From DATARH01 sp038228485 (GTDB taxonomy: Bacteria; Pseudomonadota; Alphaproteobacteria; ATCC43930; CGMCC-115725): a stretch of 17,802 nt of DNA. A model generated the notes under the pieces. The model was given only the letters and a program-made list of their open reading frames with translations. It was not told the origin of the DNA and did not search any database. The position numbers and the translations under genes were made by a program. Of this stretch, positions 16,714-17,802 are shown piece after piece. The stretch covers positions 1 to 17,802 of the forward strand of contig JBBRPG010000077.1 in the NCBI GenBank assembly GCA_038228485.1. Reading direction: 5' to 3'. The first letter of the stretch is position 1; each line of letters begins with the position of its first letter.

Positions 16714-16807
16714 CAACGCTCGTCACGGCCGGGCCTGATTGACCAAGCTCGGCCGCAGCGAAGAGAAACTGATTCGATCCAAATCGACACTGCTCTAGGA
16801 TGCGCGG

Positions 16808-17440
16808 ATGCCGAACGCATCCAGCCCTGCCCCTCTGCCCACTCGCGCGCAAGCACTGTTGGATTTCTGGTTCGGGAAACCGGACGATCTCGAGCGCCAC
16901 CATCACCGCCAGCTCTGGTTTCGTAGCACCCCTGAGTTCGATGCGGCGGTGCGCGAGGGCTTCGCCGCCGATCACGACGCCGCGATGGCGGGCAAGCTCG
17001 CCGACTGGGAAACGGAGCCGCTCACCGCGCTGGCCCTGGTGATGCTGCTCGACCAGGTGCCGCGCAACATCTTCCGCAGCACGCCGCGCGCGTTTGCCAG
17101 CGACCCGCTGGCGCTGGCGACGACGATGCGGGCGATGGAGCGCGGCTTCGACCAGGCCGTCCCGATAGCATGGCGACTGTTCTTTTATTTGCCGTTCGAG
17201 CATAGCGAGGTGCTGGCGCACCAGCAGCGCGGCCTCGATTTGCTGCTGGCCTTGCCGCCGATCCCCGGCCGCCGGATGGACGGACACATGACCCGCCTTC
17301 ACTTCGAGATCATCGAGCGCTTCGGTCGCTTTCCACACCGCAACGTCATCCTCGGCCGCACCTCGACAGAGGAAGAACTCGCCTTCCTCATCGAATGCGA
17401 GCATCGGTTCGGGCAACCGACGCCCCCGACATCGCTCTGA
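16808..17440 (+). CDS. DUF924 family protein
   Basis: This 210-residue soluble, mostly helical protein matches the DUF924 family (TPR-like fold). Signatures are ALLDFWFGKP near the start, LALVMLLDQVPRNIFRSTPRAFASDPLAL in the middle (LLDQVPRNIFR is diagnostic), FFYLPFEHSE, and HFEIIERFGRFPHRN with ILGRTSTEEELAFL near the end. Its biochemical role is unknown to me. The ATG has AGGA seven bases upstream (16797-16800). It follows gyrB by 94 bases that contain no convincing terminator or promoter. No catalytic motif or membrane segment is visible. Confidence 0.9.
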   Translation: MPNASSPAPLPTRAQALLDFWFGKPDDLERHHHRQLWFRSTPEFDAAVREGFAADHDAAMAGKLADWETEPLTALALVMLLDQVPRNIFRSTPRAFASDPLALATTMRAMERGFDQAVPIAWRLFFYLPFEHSEVLAHQQRGLDLLLALPPIPGRRMDGHMTRLHFEIIERFGRFPHRNVILGRTSTEEELAFLIECEHRFGQPTPPTSL

Positions 17441-17487
17441 TCCCCCAACTCGCTCCGATCCCCCTCGCTCTGATAAGGAGAACCGCC

Positions 17488-17802
17488 ATGGCGATCACCG
17501 ATATCAGCGTCACTGACATCGAGAATTTCGCCGACGGTCACGAGTTCGGCGCGGCCGGCGCCTATGTCCGCATCAAGGGAGTCGCGCGCGGCACGCTCGA
17601 CCCGGACGCGCCGCAGAACGCCGTGATTGTCGACCTCGACAAGGCGCCGCGCAACGCCAAGGGGCTCGTCGAGTACGCTACCGATTTCGACATCTTGCGG
17701 CCGAAGGACCCGCTGCGCGGCAGCTCGATCCTGGTCTACGACGTGCCCAACCGCGGCTCGAAGCGCATCTTCAACCTGCTCGACGACATCCCGGCCAACG
17801 AC
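17488..17802 (+). CDS. Alpha/beta hydrolase domain-containing protein (partial, N-terminal 105 residues)
   Basis: An ATG at 17488 with AAGGAG seven bases upstream opens a frame that is still open at the window end. The translation contains FADGHEFGAAGAYVRIKGVA, AVIVDLDKAPRNAKGLVEY, TDFDILRP and VYDVPNRGSK. These are characteristic of the N-terminal part of a large uncharacterised alpha/beta-hydrolase-domain family (Pfam-type abhydrolase 10). The nucleophile elbow and the rest of the catalytic triad lie beyond the edge, so activity cannot be judged. It follows the DUF924 gene by 47 bases and may share its transcript. Confidence 0.78.
   Translation, partial: MAITDISVTDIENFADGHEFGAAGAYVRIKGVARGTLDPDAPQNAVIVDLDKAPRNAKGLVEYATDFDILRPKDPLRGSSILVYDVPNRGSKRIFNLLDDIPAND

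Noticed and set aside
16714..16807. Terminator or promoter between gyrB and the DUF924 gene
   Set aside because: CGGCCG repeats could pair but lack a T-run; TTGACC at 16739 has no acceptable -10 at 16-18 bases, and TTCGAT/TAGGAT at 16773-16801 is weak and would leave almost no leader.

Overview
The window reads as a GC-rich chromosome segment of an alphaproteobacterium, most likely from the Rhodospirillales or a close relative. This placement rests on gene order (ubiE/ubiB/coaBC/dut divergent from mutM/echA/rpsT/dnaA/dnaN/recF/gyrB), on codon use strongly biased to G/C in third positions, and on protein signatures. No database search was possible.

Minus strand, reading leftwards from 7775: ubiE and ubiB (ubiquinone synthesis), coaBC (coenzyme A synthesis), a palindromic intergenic repeat, dut (dUTPase), an Rrf2-family regulator, then cysK and a MoeB/ThiF-type E1-like adenylyltransferase, and finally the first 27 codons of an exported or membrane-anchored protein cut by the window edge. 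A plus-strand TauD/TfdA-type dioxygenase (2092-2937) sits between the Rrf2 gene and cysK and breaks the minus-strand run.

Plus strand, from 7795: mutM (DNA repair glycosylase), an enoyl-CoA hydratase, rpsT with a near-consensus promoter, a 350-base comparatively AT-rich region, then the replication genes dnaA, dnaN, recF and gyrB. After gyrB come a DUF924 protein and the start of an alpha/beta-hydrolase-domain protein running off the right edge.

Most of the window is conserved housekeeping. It supplies initiation (DnaA), the sliding clamp (DnaN), gap repair (RecF), supercoiling (GyrB), nucleotide-pool and base-damage sanitation (Dut, MutM), and cofactors (ubiquinone, CoA, cysteine/sulfur transfer). 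I found no new multi-gene system, phage, insertion sequence, CRISPR array or RNA gene. The points worth a second look are local: a MutM zinc ribbon lacking its fourth cysteine, the dnaA leader with clustered inverted repeats, a cysteine-poor Rrf2 regulator near cysK, the composite palindromic repeat between coaBC and dut, and hairpins at the ubiE/ubiB, dnaA/dnaN and dnaN/recF junctions.
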